Assembly (NCBI GenBank): GCA_002702705.1
Contig: PABH01000044.1
Location: 60,636 to 124,635 of the forward strand
Origin: Anaerolineaceae bacterium
Lineage (GTDB): Bacteria > Chloroflexota > Anaerolineae > Anaerolineales > Anaerolineaceae
Reading direction: 5' to 3'
Length of the DNA stretch: 64,000 nucleotides
The notes below the pieces were generated by a model. That model was not told the origin of the DNA and searched no databases. It worked only from the letters and a program-made list of their open reading frames with translations. This document shows positions 8,667-18,258 of the stretch, piece after piece (positions within the stretch are counted from its first letter, which is position 1; each line of letters starts with the position of its first letter). The position numbers and the translations under genes are program-made.

Positions 8667-9767
8667 ATGTTTCTCGCACACCGCAACTTAATTCAAAATA
8701 AAACACGATTGTTATTAAGCGTGGGGGGTGTATCTCTTGCAATAATGCTGATTCTTTTGCTCAATGGGTTTTTGGCAGGCATGAATCGACAAATAACTTC
8801 TTATATAGATAATTCAACCGGTTCACTAATCATTGCTCAAAAAGGTGTTGATAATTTGCTCGGAGCCACATCTCTGCTATCCGTAAACGCACTTGAGGAT
8901 GTTAAAAAGGTGAATGGAGTCAACGACGTGGTTCCCATTCTTTCACAATTCGTCATTTTCGATCTGCGTGGTAAAAAATTACCTGCGTATTTGATCGGAT
9001 ATGACCCGAATCAAGGTGGAGGTCCTTGGAAAATTCGCGAAGGACGCGAACCAATGACCGATACAGAAATGGTATTTGATGATGTGCTTGCCAAACGGAA
9101 TGACCTGCAAATTGGTGATAAATTCGAAATTTTAGGACAGGATTTCACAATTGTTGGCCTCTCAGAAAATACGACATCCTGGATGACAAGTTTCTTCTTC
9201 ATCAGAATTTCCGCTGCTAAAAAGTTACTTCGCAACCCTGGTGCGATAAGTTTTCTACTGATTACACCAGAAAAAAACATTGAAACAGGAAACCTATTAA
9301 AAAATTTGAATCGAATATCTGGTATCAACGCTATCACCAAAAATGAAATCGCCGACAACGATATCAGGCTTTTTGCTAAAGTATTTTCGGCACCAATCAA
9401 GTTAATGGTTTTCATATCGTTTTTGGTTGGAACGATGATTGTCGGACTGATAATTTATACCGCCACCGTAGAACGCCAACGCGAGTATGGTGTCCTTAAA
9501 GCTATTGGTGCAGCAAACCAAATTTTATACAAGGTTGTAATAACACAAGCTTTTGTCACATCATTAATAGGTGCCTTGTTAAGCATATTATTGGCTTTTA
9601 GTGTTGGCAATTGGATCATGGCAATTCGACCACAATTCCTTATCCTCTTTGATCCATTAGACGTCTTGTGGGCGATTTTGGCTGGTGTTGGCATGGCTTT
9701 GTTTGCAGCATTTATACCAACCCGTGTTTTAGCCAAATTAGCTCCTGCTGAGGTATTTCAAAAATGA
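8667..9767 (+). CDS. FtsX/MacB-type ABC transporter permease
   Basis: 366 aa. An N-terminal membrane helix, a long extracytoplasmic MacB-type periplasmic core domain (residues about 40-230), then three C-terminal membrane helices with the FtsX signature around RQREYGVLKAIGA. The type belongs to mechanotransmission exporters (MacB/LolCE) that move substrates or lipids on the outer side of the membrane. The 3' end overlaps the next permease by 4 bp, and the two paralogues likely form a heterodimer with the ATPase that follows. Substrate unknown. Confidence 0.9.
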   Translation: MFLAHRNLIQNKTRLLLSVGGVSLAIMLILLLNGFLAGMNRQITSYIDNSTGSLIIAQKGVDNLLGATSLLSVNALEDVKKVNGVNDVVPILSQFVIFDLRGKKLPAYLIGYDPNQGGGPWKIREGREPMTDTEMVFDDVLAKRNDLQIGDKFEILGQDFTIVGLSENTTSWMTSFFFIRISAAKKLLRNPGAISFLLITPEKNIETGNLLKNLNRISGINAITKNEIADNDIRLFAKVFSAPIKLMVFISFLVGTMIVGLIIYTATVERQREYGVLKAIGAANQILYKVVITQAFVTSLIGALLSILLAFSVGNWIMAIRPQFLILFDPLDVLWAILAGVGMALFAAFIPTRVLAKLAPAEVFQK

Positions 9768-10876
9768 TTCGTTTAGCATTTCACAACCTTTTTCAAAATA
9801 AAATTCGTTTCATAATCTCGGTTGGCGGAGTAGCCCTGGCAATGACGTTAATACTTTCATTAGATGCTGTTTTTACTGGTGTTGAGCGGCAGATTACTGC
9901 GTATATTGACAACAGCGGGGCAGATATTTTCGTTTCGCAAAAAAGTGTTCGCAATATGCACATGACTACCTCATCTATGTCGCGTAGCGTTATCACGGAT
10001 GTTGAAGAAATACCTGGAATTGAGAAAGTAACGCCTATTCTTTATCTTACTAATATGGTTGTGAGTGGAAAAGAACGCAACCTTGCATACATAATTGGTT
10101 TGCCAGAAAATGCCCCAATGGGTGGACCTTGGAAACTATTTGAAGGTCGTAGTTACCCTAGAACCGGCGAAACAATTATTGATCGGAACATCGCTCAAAA
10201 ATCCAAAATTGGGATAGGTGATGACGTTGAAATTCTTGGTCGAAAATTTAAAGTAGTAGGTCTATCTGAAGAAACCACTAACCTGGTAAATTCTGTGGCA
10301 TTTATTTCGATATCCGATTTTATTAAGCTCTGGGGCAATTCCAATTCAATCAGCTACTTGCTAATAAAAATCAACCCTGAAAAATCTTCCTCGGATATAG
10401 CAGCACAGATCGAGGCAAATGTTAAAAATGTAACAGCCCAGGTTACAGCCGATTTTTCTTCCCAGGAACGCCGTGTAGTAAAAGACATGAGTACCGAAGT
10501 GATAACGATGATGAACTTTATCGGATTCCTCATAGGGTTGGCAGTAATGGCTTTAACCGTTTACACTTCCACATTGGCTCACAGGTCTGAATATGGTGTG
10601 CTTAAAGCATTAGGGGCTCATAACAAACACCTTTACCAAACAGTAATATCTTACTCGCTTTTAAGTGTTTTGATCGGGCTTGCGCTGGGAATCATGATTA
10701 CTTTTCTGCTTTCAATCATCCTAACCTACCTGAGATTGAACTTGACTTTAGCTATCAGTGGTGTTTCACTGCTAAAAGTGAGCAGCGCTTCACTCGTCAT
10801 AGCAGCTATTTCTGCCATATTACCTATCAAGCAAATCGCAGGACTAGATCCAGCGATGGTTTTTCGAGGAAAATAA
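9764..10876 (+). CDS. FtsX/MacB-type ABC transporter permease, second subunit
   Basis: 370 aa, paralogue of the preceding permease: same start motif (IRLAFHNLFQNKIRF), a periplasmic core domain and three C-terminal helices with HRSEYGVLKALGA. ATGA overlap with the upstream gene and a 1-bp gap to the ATPase show a tight operon. The pair probably arose by duplication and works as a heterodimer. Confidence 0.9.
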   Translation: MIRLAFHNLFQNKIRFIISVGGVALAMTLILSLDAVFTGVERQITAYIDNSGADIFVSQKSVRNMHMTTSSMSRSVITDVEEIPGIEKVTPILYLTNMVVSGKERNLAYIIGLPENAPMGGPWKLFEGRSYPRTGETIIDRNIAQKSKIGIGDDVEILGRKFKVVGLSEETTNLVNSVAFISISDFIKLWGNSNSISYLLIKINPEKSSSDIAAQIEANVKNVTAQVTADFSSQERRVVKDMSTEVITMMNFIGFLIGLAVMALTVYTSTLAHRSEYGVLKALGAHNKHLYQTVISYSLLSVLIGLALGIMITFLLSIILTYLRLNLTLAISGVSLLKVSSASLVIAAISAILPIKQIAGLDPAMVFRGK

Positions 10877-10877
10877 A

Positions 10878-11723
10878 ATGACATCTTCTACATTGCGTGT
10901 TTCACACGTAACCAAACGATACGGCAAGGGAATAACTGAAATTAATGCAGTTCGCGATGTGTCGCTCTCTGTGGCACCAGGTGAAATCGTGCTAATAATG
11001 GGACCATCAGGATCAGGAAAAACAACACTGCTTTCAATGCTGGGAGCAATCCTCAAGCCAACTGAAGGTGAGATCCGTCTTAATGGTGATGTAATCAGCG
11101 CTTTTGCTGAAGACCATTTACCCGAAATACGTTTGCGGCAGTTCGGTTTCATTTTTCAAGATTTCAATCTTCTTTCCGCATTGACTATTTTGGAAAACGT
11201 TGCGATTGTAGCAGAGTTGGCGGGAATGAAAAGAAATTTTGCTCGTAAAAAGGGCATCGATTTGCTTAACGGTCTCGGACTCGGTGAACGCCTTTATTTT
11301 CATCCCCGTAAGCTATCTGGAGGGGAAAAACAACGTGTAGCAATAGCAAGAGCACTCATCAATGACCCGGCATTGATTTTAGCTGATGAGCCGACGGCTA
11401 ACCTCGATTCAAAGATCGGCCACGAAATCATGAAACTCTTACGTAATATTGCAAAAGAACAAAATCGTAGCGTCATAATAGTTTCTCACGATCAAAGAAT
11501 CAAAGACATTGCCGACCGTATACTTTGGTTGGAGGATGGACAATTTAAAGAAATGATGTCTATGGCGATTGATCCTATTTGCGGTATGTCAGTCGAACGC
11601 GAGAAGGCGCCAGCCACTTTGGAACATGAAGGCGCAACTTATTATTTTTGTGCAAAAGGTTGCAGGGATGAATTTGCAGACAATCTCAAAAAAAATGGTG
11701 TAGTTGGAAGTATGATTTTTTAA
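10878..11723 (+). CDS. ABC transporter ATPase with C-terminal YHS domain
   Basis: 281 aa. Residues 1-225 are a LolD/MacB-like ATPase: Walker [11 protein letters not shown]-loop FIFQDFNLL, signature LSGGEKQR, Walker [13 protein letters not shown] and the H-loop SHD. Residues about 230-281 form a YHS domain ([10 protein letters not shown]...[12 protein letters not shown]), a small cysteine-containing metal-binding module otherwise seen in copper/zinc proteins and P-type ATPases. There is no stop between the parts, so it is a true fusion. This suggests that the exporter handles, or is gated by, a metal. Substrate is not shown. Confidence 0.9.
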   Translation: MTSSTLRVSHVTKRYGKGITEINAVRDVSLSVAPGEIVLIMGPSGSGKTTLLSMLGAILKPTEGEIRLNGDVISAFAEDHLPEIRLRQFGFIFQDFNLLSALTILENVAIVAELAGMKRNFARKKGIDLLNGLGLGERLYFHPRKLSGGEKQRVAIARALINDPALILADEPTANLDSKIGHEIMKLLRNIAKEQNRSVIIVSHDQRIKDIADRILWLEDGQFKEMMSMAIDPICGMSVEREKAPATLEHEGATYYFCAKGCRDEFADNLKKNGVVGSMIF

Positions 11724-11770
11724 AATCAAATCTGAATACTGAAAATGTTTTTAGAAAATTTGTTTGAGCA

Positions 11771-11805
11771 ACCAGTAAGTTGTTGATGATCAGCATCTTA
11801 CTGGT
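11771..11805 (+). terminator. Perfect 9-bp inverted repeat after ABC operon
   Basis: ACCAGTAAG (11771-11779) pairs with CTTACTGGT (11797-11805) across a 17-nt loop, 48 bp after the ATPase stop. There is no U-run, so it would be a pausing or 3'-end-protecting hairpin rather than a classical intrinsic terminator. Confidence 0.45.
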
Positions 11806-13256
11806 GAAACATCAATTGATAATCTACCAATCCTCCTGTTTGTCTTGAAAGTTGAGAAACGCAGAAAAACACTCCTGCATATTGTTTTCCCCGACAACCA
11901 ATCCCGAAAATGAGTGTTTCTCATTTCAAAGTTCTTGAATTGAGGGGTGATACTGAGTAAGCAAATAGAACACCTTGTCATATTCTGTCGGCTTTCAGGC
12001 GTAACCTCAACAAGATACACCTATGTTAGGCTAACAAAGTGGGTTTCCAAAGTAACCAAAGGATTGACCGAGCTTGACCCGGCTGTTTTGAACACAAAGG
12101 TGGCAGATACTTTAAGAGCATTTATATGGAAATAGTCTGAAATTTTGTCCTGCTTCTGGGAAATGCGGTTTATACCCAAAGTTATAAGCGAACAAAAAAA
12201 CTTCCAAGAATCTTTTGTGAACCACTGCAAAAGAATGCGACGTAGGTTGAGTGGGTAGATTGTGTACCGCCCATTTACAGTTTGCGGGGTATCATTCCCC
12301 ACCCACATGATCAAAACTTTTTTTCGGTCTCTTCCCTTAATCAACTCCAGTCGCCTGGCACAATCGTGGCTTTACGTGTAATTTCCATCAATGAGCAAGT
12401 CGTCTTTATCATCCAAAAGAAGCCAAACACGCCAATGATAATAAATCAGTCTACTGTGAAATATTGAGTTCCCGTTTCAATTTAATTATTGATTCTTCAT
12501 CTTCGTTGAAGTAATAGCCACAAGTTGAACCAAACCGCTATAAAAGAAAATAGAGATTTTCCAGAACTTGAACAAAAGGTATTAACCTGAAAAAACGGAG
12601 AGACTTTTTTCTCAACGCGCCAGAAAAATGTTTGACGTTTAATTGATATTAATATGCCATTTAAACAAATCAAAAGTGGTTATTAATTATTCCCTTAGGT
12701 TTTTCGTATTTTACCTATCGAAATTGATAGATTGTCTTCGGATTCTTGCACTGATATTCTTGTAGTAAATGAATAGATAAAGGAAATCGCGAAGGGAAAA
12801 ATATAAATTAACCATATCAGGTCGTTTGGATACAGTAACAAGGGCAGGTCGATCTACTTGGTAGACAATTGTTCAGGCATCATCTTAGCAAATTGCACAC
12901 AAAGTTAGGAGCATATTCGAAACATTTGTTCACTTGCGTAACTAAGTGTTTTGAAGTTAGCCTATTGCTGGCAGCGACTGTTTATCGATGTTTGTAATAT
13001 TTGTATATGTGGATTAGGCAAATCCTAATTTCAATTTCAAAACACAATCGCTCCAGTTTAATGGGCTCAAATCTTTATTGGCTTAATTGGTGTTTTCTAT
13101 CCGAAAAACCAATAATTCTCTTTAAATACCGTGTGAAATTTTCATTCTTGGACAGTTCACTATCTTTATAAACCTGCATATGACCTGTGGCAATTCTTAT
13201 CCTTTGCCCACCAATTTGAACACCTGTTTATCAACATTGCACCTTGAAATTCTGGA
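11806..13256. other. 1.45-kb stretch without recognisable genes
   Basis: AT-rich, with only short frames on both strands and none with a convincing start, composition or domain. It separates the ABC exporter from the replication/partition module, so it may contain the junction of the mobile element. I found no tRNA, integrase or clear direct repeat in it. Decayed coding sequence is possible but I could not identify a family. Confidence 0.5.
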
Positions 13257-13268
13257 GTGTCATTGAAG

Positions 13269-13859
13269 ATGTCGGATAAAAATTTTGATTATTTATTACC
13301 TCAATCAAGAGCAAACCAAATTGAACATAGAGGTTATGTTTGGAAAGTAATTGTGGATCCAACTCGTGATAACGATGATCCAGGTATATTCTTCGGAAGA
13401 TTATTTCGAATGATCGATATCCGCCTCAACCGGGACGAGAAATCAACCTGGCCGGAAGGGATCTCATTTGAACACATTACCTCAGGATGCCGCCTTACTT
13501 ATAAAGATGGTTTGTTGATGGATCTGACAAATTCCAAAGTCATTCAGAAAAAGCCAAGAATCCGTGATCGCAGCCGGCGGACAGGTTGTAGAAACCAAGC
13601 TAAAGGTGAAAGTATGGTTCGAAAACCAAATCAAATTTCTTCAAACAGTCAGATGCGTCGATTTGTGTTGATTCGAGTGGAGGATCTCACCGGAGTTTCA
13701 GGGACTGGTGAGGTAGCAGAAGGAACTGTATTTAGCAGTGGCTTGGCAGTCATTCACTGGCTCAGGGAACCTTATGCCATGGGTGTTTATCAGACTCTCG
13801 AAGATGTCATTTCTGTCCATGGTCATGAAGGCCGAACACAGCTGCAATTTATCGATTAA
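13269..13859 (+). CDS. Hypothetical protein upstream of parA
   Basis: About 196 aa, no signal peptide or membrane helix. Two parts are visible: an N-terminal portion with Arg/Asp-rich sequence, and a C-terminal domain of about 75 residues (RRFVLIRVEDLTGVSGTGEV...HGHEGRTQLQFID) that looks compact. I do not recognise the family. Start chosen at ATG 13269, 11 bp after GGAG; a GTG at 13257 is possible. It leads the parA operon with an 11-bp gap, so a role in maintenance of the element is inferred. Confidence 0.65.
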   Translation: MSDKNFDYLLPQSRANQIEHRGYVWKVIVDPTRDNDDPGIFFGRLFRMIDIRLNRDEKSTWPEGISFEHITSGCRLTYKDGLLMDLTNSKVIQKKPRIRDRSRRTGCRNQAKGESMVRKPNQISSNSQMRRFVLIRVEDLTGVSGTGEVAEGTVFSSGLAVIHWLREPYAMGVYQTLEDVISVHGHEGRTQLQFID

Positions 13860-13870
13860 GGAGAAATCAA

Positions 13871-14641
13871 ATGACCACAAAAATCATCACCATTTCGAAC
13901 CAGAAAGGCGGGGTAGGAAAGACAACCACCGCCGTAAATTTGGCACATGCTCTCACGCTGAAAAATAAACAAGTATTGTTGATCGACCTTGATCCACAAG
14001 GACAGTGCGCTACCAAGTTGGGTATGGATAGCCAAATGGGAACGTATTATTTCCTGACAACCCAACCAGGCTCTCCAAGTGAAATAACATTTATCCGCCA
14101 ATGGGTCCGTGATACAGGTCGTGATTTCTTACAGTTGCTTCCAGGCAACTCAATGACTTCCGCTGCGCAAATGATGTTGAGTGTCCAGGATCAACCGATC
14201 TCCTACATAAAAGGGCTGCTGAAAACATTCACTAAAGATCGGTTTGACTACATTATTTTTGATACGTCCCCATCTGTGGGTGGCTTACAGGAGCGTGCAA
14301 TCTGGGCGGCTGACCTGGTGATTGTTCCTACGGCAACTGAATTCGCATCATTAGATTCGTTAGCGAAAACCGTTACGACCATCCAAACCTTGAGGGATAA
14401 AAAGAATTGGCAAGGGGGATTGCTGGGGATATTACCCACCTTTTTTGATAGTACCAATGAGTCACGCGACTCATTTAAGGATCTGCAGGCAACATTCAGC
14501 GACAAGGTGCTTTCCCCCATTCATCGGGCTACTGTCTTACGTGAATGTTGGTCTGAGGCAAAGACCATTTTTGAGCATGCGCCAGAAACGCGGGCTGCCG
14601 AGGAATATAAAGCTTTGGCAACTCTTGTATTGAAATATTAG
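13871..14641 (+). CDS. parA: ParA-family partition ATPase
   Basis: 256 aa. Deviant Walker A at the N terminus (NQKGGVGKTT), Walker A' region LLIDLDPQGQ and a Walker B-like FDYIIFDTSPS, the Soj/ParA arrangement without an N-terminal HTH (type Ib or chromosomal-like). It moves DNA by ATP-dependent nucleoid binding together with a centromere-binding partner. AAGGAG precedes the ATG. The next gene, a double ribbon-helix-helix protein, is the best candidate partner. Context is plasmid/ICE maintenance. Confidence 0.92.
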   Translation: MTTKIITISNQKGGVGKTTTAVNLAHALTLKNKQVLLIDLDPQGQCATKLGMDSQMGTYYFLTTQPGSPSEITFIRQWVRDTGRDFLQLLPGNSMTSAAQMMLSVQDQPISYIKGLLKTFTKDRFDYIIFDTSPSVGGLQERAIWAADLVIVPTATEFASLDSLAKTVTTIQTLRDKKNWQGGLLGILPTFFDSTNESRDSFKDLQATFSDKVLSPIHRATVLRECWSEAKTIFEHAPETRAAEEYKALATLVLKY

Positions 14642-14649
14642 AGGTCACG

Positions 14650-15345
14650 ATGGCAAGGCGAGATGCATTTACAGGTCTACGTGATCCTAATTCAATAACC
14701 GAGGTTGAGGAGAATCAACAGCAAGAATCCACGATGATCCAACGACAGCCCTTGGATTTAATTCCCACGGCAGATCTCAGGAAGAAAAGATCCCGTAAGT
14801 GGGAACAAATTCATCGGCTTGAAACTGTAACGTACCGGGGAATACCTCAGCATGTTGTGGATTTGATTATCAAAGATGCTCAGTCTCTTTCGGTTCCTAG
14901 AGATGAAGTTGTTAGGGCGTTTCTGGAATATGGCGCAAGGCTTTACCGCAATGGAGAGATCAAACTTTTAGCGTACCCCAAAGCGCAGAGAATGACCTTG
15001 TACTCTGAAGGCAATGAAGGAAGCACCATCTTTCCTGCTCAAAAACCGGCAAACCATAAATGGCTAGCTGATGCATTCCCAGTTCCGGAAAAGAAAGCTG
15101 GTGGAACCAAAAAGAAAAAAATCAGGAAAGACCAAGAAGCCATCCCCCAATGGGAAGTAAGAGCGACATTCAGAATTCCAGCTTCATTAAAGGAAGAAGT
15201 TCGGTCGATCGCACGGGAGCATACTTTACCGGTCGGAGAAGTTGTCTATTTCTTCGTTATAGAAGGTTCACAGGCTTTTCACAATGGAAGCTTAATCCTG
15301 CAACCGTCTCCTAAGACAATAGGGAAGACTTTATTTCTGGAGTGA
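14650..15345 (+). CDS. Putative ParB-like protein with two RHH-type repeats
   Basis: 231 aa. Two similar segments are seen: VTYRGIPQHVVDLIIKDAQ...YGARLYRNGEIKL (residues about 58-105) and VRATFRIPASLKEEVRSIA...GSQAFHNGSLIL (about 175-220). Each reads as a strand followed by two helices, the pattern of a ribbon-helix-helix DNA binder, so the protein may carry both halves of an RHH dimer in one chain. A Lys-rich linker separates them. It follows parA by 8 bp with GAGG before the ATG, which suggests the centromere-binding partner. The function is inferred. Confidence 0.7.
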   Translation: MARRDAFTGLRDPNSITEVEENQQQESTMIQRQPLDLIPTADLRKKRSRKWEQIHRLETVTYRGIPQHVVDLIIKDAQSLSVPRDEVVRAFLEYGARLYRNGEIKLLAYPKAQRMTLYSEGNEGSTIFPAQKPANHKWLADAFPVPEKKAGGTKKKKIRKDQEAIPQWEVRATFRIPASLKEEVRSIAREHTLPVGEVVYFFVIEGSQAFHNGSLILQPSPKTIGKTLFLE

Positions 15346-15593
15346 TGCTAATGGCTTCTAACCGTTCCTGGAAAATCAACAATTTCATTTTCACTCCAAA
15401 GATCACGTCTGCGTCCATGCTGACGTGCCGCAGACGTGCTGCTGACATGCCGCAGACGTTGACGCAGACGGAGTTGCTGACGTTGAAACCACAGGAAGCC
15501 CGTAAAGGGGTCTTTTTTGAAAGGAATGGGATAACTACCGTTCTTCCAACAAAGGCTGTAAATGTGCCTTTATTTCGCTTTATTCGAGATTGA
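15345..15593 (+). CDS. Small hypothetical protein overlapping repeat cluster
   Basis: 82 aa. The ATG overlaps the stop of the upstream gene (TGATG), which favours translational coupling, but the middle of the frame is made of the CGCAGACG repeat cluster (15406-15485), so the frame may be incidental. No domain recognised. It ends 26 bp before the replication protein. Confidence 0.4.
   Translation: MLMASNRSWKINNFIFTPKITSASMLTCRRRAADMPQTLTQTELLTLKPQEARKGVFFERNGITTVLPTKAVNVPLFRFIRD
15406..15485 (+). repeat. CGCAGACG repeat cluster, iteron-like
   Basis: CGCAGACG occurs at 15429, 15451 and 15463, and inverted at 15406. Two 19-bp units, GCTGACGTGCCGCAGACGT (15419-15437) and a copy with one change (15441-15459), are spaced 22 bp, two helical turns. 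GCTGACG recurs at 15476. Directly repeated units of about 20 bp beside an initiator gene are typical of plasmid iterons, so this may be the origin of replication or an autoregulatory operator of the downstream replication protein. Confidence 0.5.
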
Positions 15594-15619
15594 TTTTTTT
15601 ATCAATAGGGATTTCTTTT

Positions 15620-17755
15620 ATGAATGCAGTCGTTGAATTTTCACCGGAGAAAGCTTGGCAAGCGGCAATTGCTAACCTCGAAATGGATATGTCGCGGGCG
15701 GTTTTTAGTACATGGGTGAAGCCAACCCATCTGGTGGAATTTTCAGATGACACCTTTGTAATCGGCTGCATGAATTCCTATGGCCGTGAGTGGTTAGAAA
15801 ACCGATTAACGACCACCCTGCAGCGATTCCTAATGGGGGTGATGAACAGAGGGGTTAAGGTTCGTTTCGTTGTTTGTGACCAGGAAATTGATGATGGGGA
15901 TGATCTCACTCAGGAAGTTGATCCAGACCAGGAAGATTCTCAGGACAGTCCCATTGAGTTGAATATCCATTACAGCTCCATCCGGAATTACCTAATTGAG
16001 CCAAGCCGGGTAGTTCGCTTACCTGTATATTACCTGCGCTGGCTGCCATACGTCGGATCACAAATAATTTTCTTGATCATGGCATTGTGGCAGGAATATT
16101 ACCTGGCGAGCGGTGGAAAGGCTCGAAAAGGGAGCTGCAAAGTTGCCGTTCGCGCTGAGCGTATTTGCCAATGGGCTGGGATCAGCCGGGCTCAGTTCTT
16201 TCGCTTGTTACAACCCGGTAGCAGTCTGGGATGGTTTGCGAGAAAGATTGACACCGATCATGAAGTGGATAAGCGCTCAGGGAGAGCCAAAAAGTCCTCC
16301 AACAAATATGAACTATTCGAATCCCCGCTGACACCTGGGGATGCAGAAGACTTGAAAACTTTCTTACTGGCTCATGGTATCCAGGATTCCCCTCAGTCTG
16401 CTTTGCAATTGGCTATAAACGCGAATCCAAAGGACATCTTGCATTATCCGGCGCGGCTTCCTCAAGAAGAATTCGATAAAATGATTCCACATTATCATAC
16501 CTTTCAGGATGTCATCCGGGAATTGATTGGTCACCGGCTCGACGGAGAACTTGGGACCCTGGCAGATCAGCTTGCTGACCGATTGTTAGGTCAGGGGGAT
16601 TTCATCCTGGTCACGTGGTATTTCCTCAGAAACTGGTTACCGGTTCTCGGAACAGATGCTGCCATGTTTGTCCTGGTTTTGCGCAATCTGTGCTACTTCA
16701 ATGATGAGACAGGTGAGATCAGAGATGCAGTCTGGATTGAGGGTGGATATCAAGCTATCGCAAATCGTCTAGGGATTAATAACGCTCGCGTTGTGGCGAA
16801 CTGGCTTCCAGCCTGGATTGAGAGAGGAAAACGTAAGGATGAATTAAGTGATCGTACCGTTGATGAATTTTCTCGCCGGCAACGTCTCCAGGATCTATTA
16901 GCCCTTTTTGTTGAGCGCATCGATCATCGGATCAATTCTGAGGGCAGCTATAGTTGGAAATTCAAGGTACAGAGGATTGATCCACTCACTCCACAACACC
17001 AAGCCATCCAACAGGCTGTTTCGTCCCTTCTTGTGAAATCAGAAAGTCAAGGTGTTCAGGATGAATTAGATTTTTGGATCAGAAATATAGGCAATGATTG
17101 TTCTGAGACTGTCAATATAGAACCAAAGGTTGTTTTGAGACTCTCAGATTTAACCAAGGATTGTTCTGAGACTCTCAAGGGTATCCTCAATGATTGTTTT
17201 GCGACGCTCGACCCGGAAGCCAAGGGTTGTTTTGAGACCCTTTTAAAGATTCTCAAAAGCTTTAAAGATTTCCCAAAAGAAAAAGATACCTCCTCTACCC
17301 AAGATACATCGATTTTGCTGAACGATCCAACCAGTCAATCGGTGGCGGTAGTGACTGATTCGAGTGGAAATTGGTCATTGGATAAATTGTTGGCACGCGC
17401 AGACAAGAAAAATCGGCAAGCTTTACTCGATCAAGAAAAGAACGCTTTACCTTTTGTATCCTGGATCATTCATGGCGCTTCCCAACCCAACATCCAGAAT
17501 CCATACAGCCTGGCCATCGCCAAGCTAAAAGAGAACCCCAGAATCGGAGCCGGCGGAGCGAGTGAACGCCTGGCTGAATTACAGCCGCGAAATCTTGCCC
17601 GCCTGATAGAGCAGTCGTTCACTTTTTATTCCCCAACAGATCAAAATTGGCGACGGCTTTTTGCAGAGGTGAAAAGGGATCGTATCCGGCTTTTAGCAGA
17701 TGCGCTGGGATTGGTTCTGGATTTCGAGGAGGCACCAGGCTGGATGAGCAATTAA
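15620..17755 (+). CDS. DnaA N-terminal-domain replication protein of the element
   Basis: About 711 aa. Residues 5-90 match the DnaA N-terminal domain (EKAWQAAIANLEMDMSRAVF then TWVKPTHLVEF and REWLENRL), the part that recruits helicase. The AAA+ and DnaA-box-binding domains of DnaA are missing. What follows is a region with winged-helix-like features (ERICQWAGISRAQFFRLL near 185) as in plasmid replication initiators, and a low-complexity tract around residues 495-560 in which variants of DCSETL/GCFETL repeat. Start ATG 15620 by homology of the domain start. Initiator or helicase-loader function is inferred from the domain and from the iteron-like repeats just upstream. Confidence 0.75.
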   Translation: MNAVVEFSPEKAWQAAIANLEMDMSRAVFSTWVKPTHLVEFSDDTFVIGCMNSYGREWLENRLTTTLQRFLMGVMNRGVKVRFVVCDQEIDDGDDLTQEVDPDQEDSQDSPIELNIHYSSIRNYLIEPSRVVRLPVYYLRWLPYVGSQIIFLIMALWQEYYLASGGKARKGSCKVAVRAERICQWAGISRAQFFRLLQPGSSLGWFARKIDTDHEVDKRSGRAKKSSNKYELFESPLTPGDAEDLKTFLLAHGIQDSPQSALQLAINANPKDILHYPARLPQEEFDKMIPHYHTFQDVIRELIGHRLDGELGTLADQLADRLLGQGDFILVTWYFLRNWLPVLGTDAAMFVLVLRNLCYFNDETGEIRDAVWIEGGYQAIANRLGINNARVVANWLPAWIERGKRKDELSDRTVDEFSRRQRLQDLLALFVERIDHRINSEGSYSWKFKVQRIDPLTPQHQAIQQAVSSLLVKSESQGVQDELDFWIRNIGNDCSETVNIEPKVVLRLSDLTKDCSETLKGILNDCFATLDPEAKGCFETLLKILKSFKDFPKEKDTSSTQDTSILLNDPTSQSVAVVTDSSGNWSLDKLLARADKKNRQALLDQEKNALPFVSWIIHGASQPNIQNPYSLAIAKLKENPRIGAGGASERLAELQPRNLARLIEQSFTFYSPTDQNWRRLFAEVKRDRIRLLADALGLVLDFEEAPGWMSN

Positions 17756-17817
17756 ACCAGACGCACTTTGTGGACTATCGAATTCAAACAAACATTCATA
17801 AAAGGAGACAACAAATT

Positions 17818-18258
17818 ATGGCGCAAGGAAATCTTACGTGGCAACGGGGCGACATCACCGGGGATATCTATTTTGATTATCTGCGTCCCCAGAATCAGGA
17901 CCCTATCCCTTATGTTCGCCTGTACCTGATGATCGACGGCAGCCCGGAATCAAAACCGGTGAAGGGGTTAAGAGTGCTGGTTTATGGCACCCTGGCTGAA
18001 TTGGTGTACGGACATGTTCAGAAAGGCAGCCGGATTGGTGTTGAAGGGCATATTCAACTACGCTACCGGCCAAACACGACGACTCCTGTTTTTGAAGTCG
18101 TTGCCGAACGAGTTGAATTTATCCGCAATATTGATTATGAACGCGGAAAACAAGTGATCGCAGATTTAAAACAACGTGGAAAACGAAATTCCGTAACCGA
18201 TCTGGAAATCATCACACAGATCCTTGAAGTTGGAGAATTAGGTCATGACAGTGAATAA
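17818..18258 (+). CDS. Single-stranded DNA-binding-like (OB-fold) protein
   Basis: 146 aa. Beta-rich core (PYVRLYLMIDG...VLVYGTLAELVYGHVQKGSRIGVEGHIQLR...FEVVAERVEFI) with the strand order and the GSRIGVEGHIQ turn of SSB/PriB OB folds. It lacks the acidic SSB tail and ends in a helical segment. A clear ribosome site (AAAGGAGA at 17801) fixes the ATG at 17818, although the open frame extends further upstream. Located between the replication gene and the coiled-coil genes; it likely protects or processes single-stranded DNA of the element during transfer. Confidence 0.75.
   Translation: MAQGNLTWQRGDITGDIYFDYLRPQNQDPIPYVRLYLMIDGSPESKPVKGLRVLVYGTLAELVYGHVQKGSRIGVEGHIQLRYRPNTTTPVFEVVAERVEFIRNIDYERGKQVIADLKQRGKRNSVTDLEIITQILEVGELGHDSE

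Noticed and set aside
11790..12344. Short frames in the gap after the ABC operon
   Set aside because: No ribosome site, no conserved motif and frames on both strands overlap; treated as chance frames.
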